From contig JAKUHH010000142.1 of NCBI GenBank assembly GCA_022701365.1, positions 1 through 64,000 on the forward strand: a stretch of 64,000 nucleotides of DNA, in the 5' to 3' direction. Position 1 is the stretch's first letter; the number at the start of each line of letters is the position of its first letter. The DNA is from Mycocentrospora acerina. Its lineage: Eukaryota; Ascomycota; Dothideomycetes; Pleosporales. Shown here piece by piece: positions 1 through 10,781 of this stretch. The position numbers and the translations under genes were made by a program. Under the pieces are notes generated by a model. It was given only the letters and a program-made list of their open reading frames with translations, was not told the origin of the DNA and searched no databases.

Positions 1-1
1 T

Positions 2-121
2 GAGGATGAGGATGAGGATGAGGATGAGGATGAGGATGAGGACGAGGATGAGGATTGGGTGGCTGTGGGTTCAGAGAGGGAGTGGCTAGTCATAGAGAGA
101 GAATGTGTTGGGTATTGGTGA
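2..121 (+). CDS. Possible 3' end of a gene with an acidic Glu-Asp tail (partial)
   Basis: Frame 2 is open from the window edge. It reads nine Glu-Asp pairs (GAG GAT, once GAG GAC) and then about twenty more residues beginning WVAVGSERE before TGA at 119-121. Acidic DE tails followed by a short ordered end are common in fungal nuclear and chaperone proteins. A GAGGAT hexanucleotide repeat can equally be non-coding, and with no upstream sequence I cannot tell. No family is recognised. Confidence 0.35.
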   Translation, partial: EDEDEDEDEDEDEDEDEDWVAVGSEREWLVIERECVGYW

Positions 122-1080
122 ATGGCCGGCTCTATTTGAAGATTCAGAGGTTCGACTTGCGCTTGGTGATGCCGAGATATTTTAGAAGTCGTGTAACGTT
201 GGAATGGTCTATGCATTTTCTTGCGGTGGTACAGCAGGGAGGGTATAGATAACAGTGCGTCAGGGTTGGGCACGACACATGTGGTGATGGGGTTGGAGAG
301 GAGGTGGAAGCGGAGGGAGATGATAGGAGATAGTTCGAGTCTATTGTAATATGTGTCAATTACTAGACTAATTAGAGGAGTTACATCAATATGATACGAC
401 GGTTAACCAAATCGATATACATGGCGACAACAGTACCTAACCCTAGCTATACAAATGGTCAGTTATCTTGCGGTCCAAGATGTCACGCGACCATACTTTT
501 GGATTCTACACTTGGCGTTAGGCCTCAATTCTTATCAAAGACATTACCATCGAAACCTTACAACGGACAGCAAACATCCCCGTCACTCCGAGATCCCATC
601 TATCATGTACTCTCCCTCAACAATCAAACCTTAGGCCCCCTCCGTTCACCACACCGGTGACCATTGGGCAGCAGAATCGGTAGAAATGACGTCCAAGGTT
701 CTAGACACTGACCCATAATCCAGGTCCCTTGGCTCAGGAATCAGCCTCAGACAACAACTTTAGGATCACACCCATGTATCCCAGAAAGCTCGGCAACGCC
801 TTTACTTCCCGCACCCTGTCCGCTACCAATCACAACGCGCTTCGGCCCGAATACGAGGTACCTCGTCGCTCTAAAGAGCACACATTGAGCCTGCTAAGGA
901 ATCATCAATGAATGGAAAGGTCATGTGGTTTTTTCTTGATGCCTCATCAGTTTGAAGAAAATGGTTAAGTAAGAGGTGGAATCCACTTTTTTGTACAATC
1001 TGCATCCAAACAGGTCCATAGCATGGATCGGTTCTTTGTTTTCAAACCGCCATAAGCAACTATAATAACAGAAACGAATC
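122..1080. other. Intergenic stretch without a recognisable gene
   Basis: All frames carry only short ORFs without recognisable motifs. The last 200 bases would be the promoter and leader of the membrane-protein gene starting at 1081, and could hide a short signal-peptide exon for it. An ATG at 908 is followed by a brief hydrophobic run, but I see no convincing splice donor after it. Confidence 0.5.
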
Positions 1081-2202
1081 ATGAACAACCTTACTGTCGC
1101 TTCTTTTGTCTTTCCGCCTTCCGGACCAGTGGCCCTCAATTACTTTGATTTCTCCAAAGATGACGACCTGTCAAGATATATTCCCGCTGCTATCGAACTC
1201 CGCAGTTCGACTCTGGACTATACCAGCCCCCTGCATATGCTGACTACAACCAACTCGAAAATTGGCGAGGCAGTCGCAGCCAAGGATATTGTCCAAATAA
1301 GCTGGACTGAGCCGACCGATCCCACATGGCCTGTCACTGGCCTGTCCATTGTCTGCAACGCCTGCAACGAGGACATATCTGAAGTATATGGCAACAGGAA
1401 ATGGGAATCCTGCGACAACTTTACATCGACCGAGGTCACGACCGACAACATGGTACGGTATGCAGGGAGCAACGGAGTGAGCTTTGAGATTCCCGAGATC
1501 AATGGCAAAGACTACAGCCAGTATGAAACCCGGCGACCCAGGGATTTACAAATCGTCTCCGTATGCGCGTTTCGATTTATGTTTGAAAACAATCCGCCCG
1601 CGGACTTGTACCCAGTCGCCAGTCAAGTCTTCATGGTGGAGAACAAACCCCGCGAAGGGAAGCTGCACTACGCGTATGCGAGCCAATATCGGTACTCGTA
1701 CAGAGGCCGGGAGCCGATCAGCAACATTATGAAAATAAACGAAGGTCCGGCGGCGTCTCTACGGGAACAAGCCCAGGCGAAGAAAAAAGCGACTCAAAAG
1801 ACGGCGAGCATCGCAATTAGCGTAGTCGTCGCTGTTCTCTTTGTCGTCTTTCTCTTCAAATGCGCGAGCAAGAAAACAGAGGATCGTCCTGCTCAGACCA
1901 CAGGCTCGCGGGAGTTGGGAAATACTACCGCCGAGGAAGCTAGGGACCGCAGTCGTGTTGAACACCAGCAACAAGACGGTAGTATCACATCTTACTACGG
2001 TGGCGGTGGCGCCAACACTGCCCCCCCAACACGACGCCCCGCCCCGGAAACGTCACCCGGTGATGCTGTGTCCAGGCCTCCGCCTGCATACCATGAGGTC
2101 GTGACAGACCAGGAAAATATGCTGGCGCAGTATTCGATCCAGCATATGAACGTGCCGGTCCCTACTTATGCGCCGAGAAGGGGGGAGACGTCTCCTGTGT
2201 GA
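1081..2202 (+). CDS. Single-pass membrane protein with PPxY-containing cytosolic tail
   Basis: 373 residues in one exon. Residues 1-235 form a Cys-containing domain with paired cysteines near 92/95, 111 and 162. A strong transmembrane helix covers 241-260. The tail of about 110 residues is rich in Ser, Pro and Gly and holds a PPPAY motif near 332, the type of site bound by WW-domain ubiquitin ligases such as Rsp5. The layout fits an outward-facing domain, one helix and a cytosolic tail. No cleavable signal peptide follows the chosen ATG, so topology is uncertain: the true start may lie in an upstream exon, or the helix itself may act as signal anchor. I do not recognise the N-terminal domain. 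A role in surface sensing is possible but unproven. Confidence 0.75.
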   Translation: MNNLTVASFVFPPSGPVALNYFDFSKDDDLSRYIPAAIELRSSTLDYTSPLHMLTTTNSKIGEAVAAKDIVQISWTEPTDPTWPVTGLSIVCNACNEDISEVYGNRKWESCDNFTSTEVTTDNMVRYAGSNGVSFEIPEINGKDYSQYETRRPRDLQIVSVCAFRFMFENNPPADLYPVASQVFMVENKPREGKLHYAYASQYRYSYRGREPISNIMKINEGPAASLREQAQAKKKATQKTASIAISVVVAVLFVVFLFKCASKKTEDRPAQTTGSRELGNTTAEEARDRSRVEHQQQDGSITSYYGGGGANTAPPTRRPAPETSPGDAVSRPPPAYHEVVTDQENMLAQYSIQHMNVPVPTYAPRRGETSPV

Positions 2203-2897
2203 AAACACGAGGGATGGAGCGAGGGTGTTTCTCCTCGCAAATTGCCGTTTGTCAGGGTTTGAAGCAAAGCAAGGCAAGACAAAGCGAAGCAAGGGAGAGG
2301 AAGAGGAGGATTTCTTTACGAGTAGAATGCAAGGAGACGGATTTAATAAAGTACGTGTTTTGATGAGGCGGGATCTGATGGGAATAAGACGACAGGAAAC
2401 GAAATAAATTGGATTGAAATGAGATTGACTTTTTTTGAAATATTATACTTCTTTCTGATGAAACACCACTCGTAGTATTTTGTGATGGCAGATTTAGACA
2501 GAGGAGGTGGATGTGGTGATCGTGTATGGGAGATAGAGGAAAGAGAAGTGTTTGTAGAAGGGGAGGTGGAATGAACTGATTGTTTAAAGGGAGGAAATAG
2601 TGGCTTGGCGGGAATGGGACAAGGCATGGAAATGTGTAAGGAAAGGAATATAAAGCCTGAAATGTGTGTCATTTTTCATCATCACCTTGATCTTGTACGC
2701 GCCAGATTGGTATTTCGTCTGGTATTGTAGTAAGCAGGATTTCCATTCTTTAGAAGATGAATTGTACCTACAGAGCATTTACTAAATTTTATTCAATGCT
2801 TCGCTGGATCAAATGCCACCCAGTTCTTTCTTCTTCTTCATGATGCTCATTATACAGAGCAGCGAGCTCCTTTGGCTGGCTAAAAGACGCTCTCCAT
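2203..2897. other. Convergent 3' region, no gene seen
   Basis: Lies between two genes that end toward each other. It contains A-rich stretches suitable for polyadenylation on both strands and GGAA-rich, low-complexity DNA. No ORF here looks coding. Confidence 0.55.
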
Positions 2898-3720
2898 CTA
2901 AGTAGTGCGGTAGTACTTGTCTTCATGACCATTCGCGCCATTCGCGCCATCAGCTTCGTCTCTCTGTCTCACTGTGCCCGCACCAGGACCTAGATCCTCA
3001 CCCATGACCATGCCGGCAAAGTTCCCTTCCTCGTCCATGTACTCGTCCATGTTCTCCGCTGTGATCCAGCCCGAAGCCTCTGGAGCTGTTTCGTCAAACT
3101 CGTCGCCTTCGCCGTCATCGCTCGCGTCAGGATCTGGGTGCAGGTCTGCGCATATGTTCATTGCGTTGAAGATGTCTTTGATGCATGCTGTGTCAGGGCT
3201 CGAGGTGTGGTTGGAGGGGAGCACGGTGAGTTCGAGAGTCTGGATGTCTTCTTCGTCGTTGACGGTGTCGGCGTCGTTGAGGGAGAGGTTCATGTAGAGG
3301 GCCTCGACGGTGGACTTGTACTTCATGGTGGCGTGAAGAGCGATGGAGGGGTAGGGGATGGAGGCGCCGGTGGGGGTGGGGGAGTCTTGGAAGAAGATGA
3401 GGTTCCTGGCAATAGTGTGAGTGACTGTATGAGGTGGGGGAGGAGCAGTGGAGAAGGAGCAGTGGGCGTAGTTACTCGGAATTGACCCAGATCTCGACAT
3501 TCTTGACCAGCTCCTCGTCGCCGTCGCGTTCTGTGCTGAACTTGGCGAATGCTACATCCTCGGAGAGTTGTGCAGCTGGCGCAGAGAGCGTGAGTCCTCC
3601 ATATCGCGCGTACAGCACTGGCTTTGCGCCGAAAAAGGTGGTTGGCGTCTGCTCCTGGTGCTCTTGCAGCGGGGTGTAGTCCTCAGCCTTGGGCGCAGTG
3701 TGGAGGTGTTGGATAGACAT
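2898..3720 (-). CDS. ICln / Voldacs-family protein (methylosome-type chaperone)
   Basis: Two exons, 3720-3476 and 3405-2898, join across a 70-bp GT-AG intron (3475-3406) to give 250 residues. The N-terminal half is a PH-like fold: a short beta segment with FFGAKPVLYARYGGLTL, then NLIFFQDS and the core strand IALHATMKY. The C-terminal half is strongly acidic and ends in a loop with GWITAENMDEYMDEEG. This matches pICln proteins (fission yeast Saf5, animal CLNS1A), which present Sm proteins to the PRMT5 methylosome for snRNP assembly; the old chloride-channel name is misleading. A longer unspliced frame exists, but only the spliced form keeps the PH-like core continuous. The gene is divergent from the WD40 gene at 4028, sharing about 300 bp of promoter. 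Confidence 0.82.
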
Positions 3721-4027
3721 TTGGGAGGGGTTCGACTCGGAAAAAGACTTGCTGGCAGGATGCGACCTTGTTCAGAGCATCCAACGGCGATGCGACGAGT
3801 TGTGTTGTTGAAAGCTACGACATGTCGAGGCAGCTGTCCCGCAGTGAAAAGTCGCCCGAGAAGACGCCGAGACGCCATAGCTCCTTGCTCGGCTCCAACT
3901 TTCCAGCGGGGCCTGTCGCAACCACTCCATTCCCACTCTCCTCTGGCAAATCGACACACGACCGTCGGGCACAACACCACCAACAACCTCTCCATACAAT
4001 GCCTTGAACACCACCACCGCCACCAAC
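3721..4027. promoter_or_regulatory. Shared promoter of a divergent gene pair
   Basis: 307 bp separate the start codons of the ICln-like gene (minus strand) and the WDR83-like gene (plus strand), so both core promoters must lie here. A CA-rich, CT-rich leader precedes 4028. No TATA box is seen, as is usual for fungal housekeeping genes. Confidence 0.55.
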
Positions 4028-5023
4028 ATGCCCGCCTTCCCCACAACCCCCATCGCCCTCCTCACCGGGCACGCCGGCCCCGTCCACGCCGTCGCCTACT
4101 CGTCAGGCAGCCAGTCGTACATCCTGACGGGCTCCTCGGACCGTACCATCCGCCTGTACAACCCTTCTAGAGCACCCCCGGATGCGCTGTCCTCAAGCAC
4201 CTCCACCCCCGGCCTCGTCAACAAATACACCGCGCACGGCTACGAGGTCCTCAGCATCGACGTCAGCACCGACAACGAGAAGTTTGTGTCCACAGGCGGC
4301 GACAAGACAGTTTTTGTCTGGGACGTGCAGACTGCACAGACGGTACGCCGTTTCACAGGACATGCGGGGCGAGTGAACCGCGGCGTGTTTGGCGGCGAGG
4401 CAGACAGCGTCGTGGTGAGCGCCAGCTTCGATGGGACCGTCCGCGTATGGGATCTCAAGTCCAACTCGTACAAGCCCGTCATGACGCTGGCGGACGCAAA
4501 GGACAGCGTCACCGACGTGGCGGTGCACGGTGCCGAGGTGCTGGCGGCGAGTGTGGACGGGAGGGTCAGGAGCTATGACTTGCGCACGGGCATGTGCGAG
4601 GTGGACGTCGTGGGCTGGCCGTGCACGAGCTTGAGTGTGAGCAAGAAGGGGACAGAGGTGCTGGTCAGTTCTTTGGACTCGACTGTCAGACTTATGGACC
4701 GCACAAATGGGCAGCTGCTCAAGGCGTACCGCGACGAGGCGTTTCTCAACAAGGATCTGAGGGTTAGAAGCACGCTGGGACTTAACGATAGCGTGGTGCT
4801 GAGTGGGAGCGATGACGGCATGGTCTTTGCCTGGGATTTGTTGGAGGGCCAGTGCCTGCACAAGTTCAAGCACTCTGAGAGGAGAGAGGTCATGGGCAAA
4901 TCAGCCGGGCCACCTGCTGGCAAAAAGGACGTCGTGTCTGCAGTCACATTCTGCAAGACAAGAAGAGAGTGGGCCAGCGCTGGAGGTGACGGCAACGTCG
5001 TCGTGTGGGGGATGGGGAGTTGA
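4028..5023 (+). CDS. WDR83/MORG1-like WD40-repeat protein
   Basis: 331 residues in one exon, starting at MPAFPTTP. The frame stays open a little further upstream but has no ATG there. At least six WD repeats are visible, with GH and WD landmarks such as LLTGHAGPVHAVAYS, SSDRTIRLYN, GGDKTVFVWDV, FTGHAGRVN, SFDGTVRVWDL, and SGSDDGMVFAWDL near the end; the last blade is GGDGNVVVWGM. Length and repeat order match WDR83 (mitogen-activated protein kinase organizer 1), a small beta-propeller that scaffolds MAPK modules in animals and also co-purifies with spliceosomes. The paired ICln gene also serves snRNP biogenesis, which fits the splicing role, but this is inference. Other small seven-blade WD proteins cannot be fully excluded. 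Confidence 0.8.
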   Translation: MPAFPTTPIALLTGHAGPVHAVAYSSGSQSYILTGSSDRTIRLYNPSRAPPDALSSSTSTPGLVNKYTAHGYEVLSIDVSTDNEKFVSTGGDKTVFVWDVQTAQTVRRFTGHAGRVNRGVFGGEADSVVVSASFDGTVRVWDLKSNSYKPVMTLADAKDSVTDVAVHGAEVLAASVDGRVRSYDLRTGMCEVDVVGWPCTSLSVSKKGTEVLVSSLDSTVRLMDRTNGQLLKAYRDEAFLNKDLRVRSTLGLNDSVVLSGSDDGMVFAWDLLEGQCLHKFKHSERREVMGKSAGPPAGKKDVVSAVTFCKTRREWASAGGDGNVVVWGMGS

Positions 5024-5267
5024 GCCGGACAAAAGTTTCATTGTCGTGTTTGTTTTCGTGATACCCCAGTAGAATAAATCAATCAATCAATCAATCCCTT
5101 GCTCTTCTATATATATGTAAAAGAAACCTCCCATACTTTTTTGAATTCCCTCCCAACAAACGCCAGTCTAATGCAAGGTATCATAAATCATTCCCTCGCC
5201 ATATCATCTCATCTCATGTCGTCTTGTCTCAAGTCGTGGTGCCATCCCAACACACACATACCCACAT

Positions 5268-6830
5268 CTAAAACCTCTTCCTGGAGTTGGCATTCTTCCC
5301 CGCACCCACCTTGGGCCTGCCTCCAACACGCCCCCTCTCACCCGTCAAGATGCCCGGCAAATAATCCTCGTCCATCATATCCCTCGTGCCCCTCCTCTTC
5401 TCCTCAGTCATATGCTTGGTAAACTCCTTCTGGTCCTCAGCGAGAATCAGATCTCTTCCCCAGCCGCCCTTTCCGCCGCCCTGCCCGCTCCACTTGCCGT
5501 TTGCCGTCCCGGCAATGGGCTTGGGCACGCTGTACCGGTCGCCGCGGGTGTTGTATTGGTAGTTTTTGGCGAGGTGGACGCGGAACTCGCCCTTTGCGTT
5601 TGTGGAGCACGAGACGGACTTGAGGGTTGCGCCGCCGCAGCGCGGGCAGAACTGCTTGGTCGTGTCTTTGACGATTTGGAAGCAGGCGTGGCAGCGTAGG
5701 CACTTGGATTTGAGCTGCTTGATGCGCTGCATGTTGGTGGAGAGCAGCGAGAGGTTCATCTGCAGGAGCACGTTTTGCATCGCAAAGTCAATGGTCATGG
5801 TTGTTACGGGCGTTTGTGGGTCTGTGGGTGAGAGCGCAGAGGTGCGGGCTCCAGTGTCTTTGGCTTTGTGCTTGGTAAGGTTTGAGGGTGTGATCCACTC
5901 GCCGTCGTTGTCGTCGTCTACGTCGTTTTCGTCGTCTTCGTCGGCCTCAGAGTCGGTGGCGGGAGGGGTGGGTTGTTGGGCGGGGGAGATGGTGAGGTCG
6001 GCGATATCTTTTGTTAGGTCCTCTGGCTCTGGTGCAGCTTGGGTAGGAGCTGTAACTGTCTCTAACTCGGTGACCGTCTGCTCTGTCGATGTTGGCTCAG
6101 GCGCTTGTTGCGATTCCTTGGGCAATGTAGACTCTTCGACCGGCTGCTCCACTTGCACCTCCATCTTTTTCTCCTCTTTCACTGGTGCTTCCACAGAAAC
6201 CCCTTCCACTGGTGTCTCGATAGAAACCCCTTCCACTGGTGTATCGATAGAAACCCCCTCCATTGGTGCCTCTACGGAAGTCTCCACGGAAGCTTCTTGC
6301 TCGCTGGCCTTCTCATCCACAACCGCAGTCCCGACAACTTCCTCGGGCTTCTCTTCCGACGCAACTTGCTGGCTTTGCGACTCAGCCTGACTTTCCTCAG
6401 TCACAGACTGCTCCGATTCGGCCAGTTTCGCCTCTTCCTTCTCTTCCCCAGGCTTCTGCTTAATCGGGCCCTTTGGCGCATCCCTTAGTCCCCAAGGTCC
6501 ACCATTCCTCTCACAGTGAATTTCATACGCCAGAGCCAAGATACCCAAATCCTGCCTACTCAGCACCGCATGATCGCCCGTCTTTTTACTGAACGCAATC
6601 ACCGCCTCATAGCTCGCTGGGCTAGGGTTCCTGATCTTTAAAAATGGCATCAGAGTAGTGCGCACACGTGACCTGGTCGCTTCATCCCGGATTTCGGACA
6701 TGATGGCAGGCGTGGTGTAGAGCTCCTCAGCCGAATTGATGATGGTGGATATTGACACGGCATTTTTGATCAGTGGGCCAGTATCCAGAATCAGAGAGTG
6801 AATTGGTTTTTGGGTGTTTGAGGTTGCCAT
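5268..6830 (-). CDS. nob1: 20S-pre-rRNA D-site endonuclease Nob1
   Basis: 520 residues from ATG at 6830 (MATSNTQKP). The frame opens 24 codons earlier, but MATSNT fits the family start. The N-terminal PIN domain shows acidic catalytic residues D16 (LILDTGPLIKN), E46 (MSEIRDE) and D94 (SRQDLGILALAYE), with D86 close by. A low-complexity acidic linker of about 190 residues follows, including a tandem nine-residue repeat (TPVEGVSIE type). The C-terminal third holds the Nob1 zinc ribbon with CLRCHACF and FCPRCGG, then the basic tail. Nob1 cuts 20S pre-rRNA at site D in late cytoplasmic 40S particles to give the mature 18S 3' end. It ends 244 bp from the WDR83 gene in convergent orientation. Confidence 0.93.
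   Translation of the reverse strand: MATSNTQKPIHSLILDTGPLIKNAVSISTIINSAEELYTTPAIMSEIRDEATRSRVRTTLMPFLKIRNPSPASYEAVIAFSKKTGDHAVLSRQDLGILALAYEIHCERNGGPWGLRDAPKGPIKQKPGEEKEEAKLAESEQSVTEESQAESQSQQVASEEKPEEVVGTAVVDEKASEQEASVETSVEAPMEGVSIDTPVEGVSIETPVEGVSVEAPVKEEKKMEVQVEQPVEESTLPKESQQAPEPTSTEQTVTELETVTAPTQAAPEPEDLTKDIADLTISPAQQPTPPATDSEADEDDENDVDDDNDGEWITPSNLTKHKAKDTGARTSALSPTDPQTPVTTMTIDFAMQNVLLQMNLSLLSTNMQRIKQLKSKCLRCHACFQIVKDTTKQFCPRCGGATLKSVSCSTNAKGEFRVHLAKNYQYNTRGDRYSVPKPIAGTANGKWSGQGGGKGGWGRDLILAEDQKEFTKHMTEEKRRGTRDMMDEDYLPGILTGERGRVGGRPKVGAGKNANSRKRF
6195..6292 (-). repeat. 27-bp coding minisatellite inside nob1
   Basis: On the minus strand this stretch reads about four degenerate copies of a nine-residue unit, (A/T)P(V/M)EGVS(I/V)(D/E), in the linker between the PIN domain and the zinc ribbon. 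On the plus strand the copies appear as repeated GAAACCCCTTCCACTGGT blocks. Copy number can change without a frameshift. Confidence 0.7.
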
Positions 6831-9800
6831 ATTCGCGGTTGTGTAGGAGTGTTCTTTTTTGTTGCTAATGGTGTCTTCTTGTTTCAAAATGTTGTTGTGC
6901 ACTTTTACAAAATTTCACCATGGTGGCGGGGTGTCGTTGTGCGCACCGCGTTCAGGCAAATTTCGGTCACGCGCTAGTAGATTCTAGTGGGTTGATTGGC
7001 TATGATCTTTGGTGCGGGCTGACTCAGTCTCTTTTTGGAAGCAGCGACGACAGAGTGGAATTTCCATCTCTGGTTGGCGCTGTTTATGCTAACTTTGACT
7101 GAACCTCTCTCGCGCCTATTCCACCTCAGATGTCATTTCGGGCACCCTCTCGTCATCGAAAACGCGTGCAATGCGTCTGGCCCCTTCTATTGCCATCGGC
7201 GTCACGAATACTCCTTCCGATAGGCAGGTGCTTTGTCTCCAAGATCTGTCCCAGATCTCGGGGACGGCGGCTGCATTGGCGTTGATTCCTCCATCCTGTT
7301 TGATTTCATTCGCCAGGGCTCGCTTCAACACATCATGAACAACCCCTGAACCTCGGTGAAGCAGGTATCTGCCGGATTAGTTCGTCCGAAACAGATATCG
7401 GATACCTACACTCGTCATGGTGTAGGTAACGCTAAACAAATCAGTGCAGATGTCCAGCCTCGACAAGGATCCCCATATTAGAGCCAGATACCGCAATGTT
7501 ACGACTTCCGACCGAACAGGTAACCTTGAAGTTCTCTTGCGCAATATCCGCGGAAGAACGTCGGGGCCCACTTCAAGCATCCTAAATGTGTCATTCTCCT
7601 GTCCAGCAACTAGTGATTCAAATCAGAACAACCTCGAGCGAACACACCCCTTTGGGTTTGGCTTCAGCTATGAAGTCATAGCCGACTGTCAGAAAAATGC
7701 GGTCCAGTCCAGCAATAGTCAATCCATGTACAGCCCTCGCCTCTTCCGTGCAAGTCGACTCTTTTCAGAGATTCAACTACATCGGGCCAGCCCTCCTCTT
7801 CTGTTGTCATCCCGATAGGTGGAGGCTGCGGGCCCGAGTTCAACAAGGGCCTGTTAAACTCCCACGAAGCAACGGTACAGCCTAAGATAATTAAAACTTT
7901 TTACATCTTGTCGGGCGACAGCCCCATACATCCAAATCAAAGTCCAGAAGCACCATCTCACCATTCGACCGTTAACATGTGCCTTGTTCTTGACTGGATG
8001 TGTAACTGACAAGTGGCAAATGTCCAAGACAAACAAGCAAGGCTAGGATGCCCTTGTGCTAATCTAACCCAGCTTCGATAGGGAGACTGATCCAGGGAGA
8101 TCAGACAAACCTTCGCCAACCATGTGGCTCATTCCTTCTCCATGCAAGGGGTGTGGCTTTGCTGTGAGTTTGTGGTAAATCACAGTGTGGGGTTTTCACT
8201 TGTCGTCAGCTCATCTGATCATGTCGCGACGGCAACTGACTGTTGGGATTTGTAATAGCACCATGTCCAAGAGAATGGGCCCATCCTTTCTGCATGCTCG
8301 AGCGAGACTGGAATGGCCGGCATACTTGGGTATCCTTGAGGCCGTTTTGAGACAGTCTTAGGTCTTACCCTGACATCGACCGGTGAATACTTAAGTCAAA
8401 CTCTCGCTGGATTGACATTGTTGTGGGCGGTCATTCTCAACTGCATGGGTTTGCGTCCGGTGAGGGGAGAGGTGGTTGATCCTACAGGTGGCGGGATCCT
8501 CAATCATCGGGCTCGCGCTTTTCGCCGTTCCTCACAAGAAAAAGGCAAGATTAAGTGCTTATAAGAAGGCAATAGGGCAACCTTGCCATGCAGGAAGTCT
8601 TTTAGAGGACGTCCTGGCACTCTTCCTTGCAATAACTTACTTTATTTAGTCGTTCGTGTCTACATATATCTCCCCGTGTCCACGCGACTTTGGAACTGAG
8701 GACAAGAGAACATACCAATCTCTACCCACGTTGTTGTTCAACAGTCTTTACTTTTTTTCCTCGTTACCGAGCCAATTCGATAAGCGCCCGCTACTACTCA
8801 TCGGCGCTTCAAAGCAACGAACCGCCAGTTTACACCCCTCTTGCATTGAAGAGAGCCGCATCCATGTTCTTGCTGTCCAGCCCAAAGCACATGCGTGTCT
8901 TACTATGACAGTAGGTTGTTGCAGGGAATCCACCAACGCCAGTGCATGCATCAACACTTGCCCGCTTAGTCGATTGGCTCACCTTCAGATCGAAGCTCGC
9001 ATTCATCCTTTGCAAAGTAGTAACGCATCATGGAATTTCTCAACAAGTCGCTTCGTACAACATTCTCGCTCACCATCCGCGGCGCTAGGTAACAAGTTCC
9101 ACAACGGTAGTTCCTCGCGGCCCGCAATACGACACTTCTGGCCAGAATCTCTACAGCTTGTAAATACGCCGTCATATCGGGTGAGCCGAGGCGAACAACA
9201 GTTGCGACATGACGCCTTGCCACTATAGGGTATTGCTCAACTGACCCATGCGGGCGTACTGAAGTTTCTCTTAGTTGGCCAACCCGTCACATTGGTAATG
9301 CAAAGCCTGCATAACCCCCAGGTAGAATTTTCGGCCGGCCGTATCAATTGATCATGCTCTGTAGTAGCTAACTCCCTTGAAGATAGCTGGAAACCCCACG
9401 TTTCATCGGGCGCTTCGAGCCGATGTAGAAGGCTGTCGCATACCGCGGGTCAACTTCCATCTTACATCTATTTGATCAAGTCACGCTTGCGCCGGCTTCC
9501 TTTTCCTTCCAATTATTAGACAGCTACAGCCCGTTCGAACCAACCACCTGGAACTTGAATGTATCAGCGACATAGACTGGCGGGGTAGACAACAATGGCT
9601 TCTATCACACAGCTTGGCATACTCCTCCAATCCATGCTACATCATGCCACTATGCTCACCCAGGACATATTCCGGCTTATCAAATGGTTACTTCAAATCA
9701 GAATCTGCACTAGACCCAAGCCATGCGAGAAAGCGCCAGGCTTGAAAACCGGATGATGTGGCCAGTCGGGTTTTGACAGCAGAGCCTCATCTTGGACGAG

Positions 9801-9932
9801 GAAGGATAAAGATATGATAGGAAGGGTGGTTTGACAGAGGAACACAGGAATAAGAGAATTTCCAGCGCAAATTACGCATACAGCATTGTCATCGATAAAT
9901 TACTACAGGAGTACACCAAGCAGGTTGAAAAG
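6831..9932. other. 3.1-kb gene-poor stretch
   Basis: I find no ORF with recognisable motifs on either strand. The longest frame (8656-9228, 190 codons) has no ATG at its beginning and no codon pattern or motif to support it. The DNA is not simple-repeat rich. It could hold a non-coding transcript, an old decayed element or distal promoter sequence; I see no terminal inverted repeats. Confidence 0.45.
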
Positions 9933-10781
9933 ATGGCAGCAGCTGTACGCATTTCCTCCACAAGATGTGACTGTTTACTAATTTATTTGTTCTTTTAGAT
10001 ACCCTATGTACCATCTTATCTTTTCAAGATAGACGAGATTGAACAAGACCCACTTGTCTCTAGTGAAGCCGATCCTTACGGGCACTGGATGCCCTCACCC
10101 AGGCCCGTTGCTAATCGCATTCTCGCGGGAAATGTCTCAGGAAAGATTTGGTTTTGCAACGGCCGAAACATACAAGAAATCTCAACATGGCCTGTGGGAG
10201 CGGTTGGTTATAATAGTTTCTCAGTATACTATGTGGGAGGCGTGGGTATTTGGGCATTGAGTGGAAACGTCCTGAACCCAATGAACACAGAGATCTGGCA
10301 CAAGCTCTGCTTTACCTACGACGGTCCCAACTGCGCATCCTTTCTGACTAATGCCGGACAATACCCAACACTCCGCTTTCAACAATCAAACTCAAATTGG
10401 GCAAACTTACTTCTCCCCGACATCTATCACACCCACAACGTACCGGATCATCCAATTTGGGGAGGAGTGGTAGGAGAATTGCCCATATTCCTTGCACTCA
10501 TGGCTTTGTCCACTTCTAGAGAAATTCTTCCTCACGTCCTGCCACACATGTTCCGCGATGGACGATGGGTTGCTACACAACAATTGCTTCCGCGTACGTG
10601 TTTTTTGACTAGTGCCTGCACGGATATCTAATGACAAGTTACAGGGATGGATAAACGAGGTGTTGTCGTCACATTATACACCTGCCCTCAATACTCTCCT
10701 CCTCCAACTAACTTCATCGGATCGGCAAGCGACTTACTTACTCGATACGCGAAAGGTGAATGGGGCAGGTACTTTGACTAG
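9933..10781 (+). CDS. Orphan three-exon gene, unknown function
   Basis: Exons 9933-9944, 9999-10593 and 10645-10781 join across 54-bp and 51-bp introns (GTACGC...TTTTAG and GTACGT...TTACAG) into 247 residues. The reading frame is held through both junctions, which supports the model; exon 1 codes only MAAA and is the weakest part. The protein is rich in aromatic residues (IWFCNGRNI, YNSFSVYYVGG, NSNWANLLLPD) and shows a moderately hydrophobic segment around GVVGELPIFLALMAL. It ends KGEWGRYFD. No signal peptide or catalytic motif is evident and I do not recognise a family. Its position between two large gene-poor stretches suggests an accessory gene. Confidence 0.62.

Noticed and set aside
2898..3500. 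Unspliced 200-codon frame as the second half of the ICln gene
   Set aside because: The spliced reading from 3720 gives a continuous PH-like domain; the unspliced start lies inside the intron.
8656..9228. Plus-strand open frame of 190 codons in the gene-poor stretch
   Set aside because: It has no ATG at its beginning, no motif, and similar long frames occur on the other strand over the same DNA.
9528..9545. tRNA B-box-like GTTCGAACC
   Set aside because: No matching A box, acceptor stem or anticodon arm could be folded around it.
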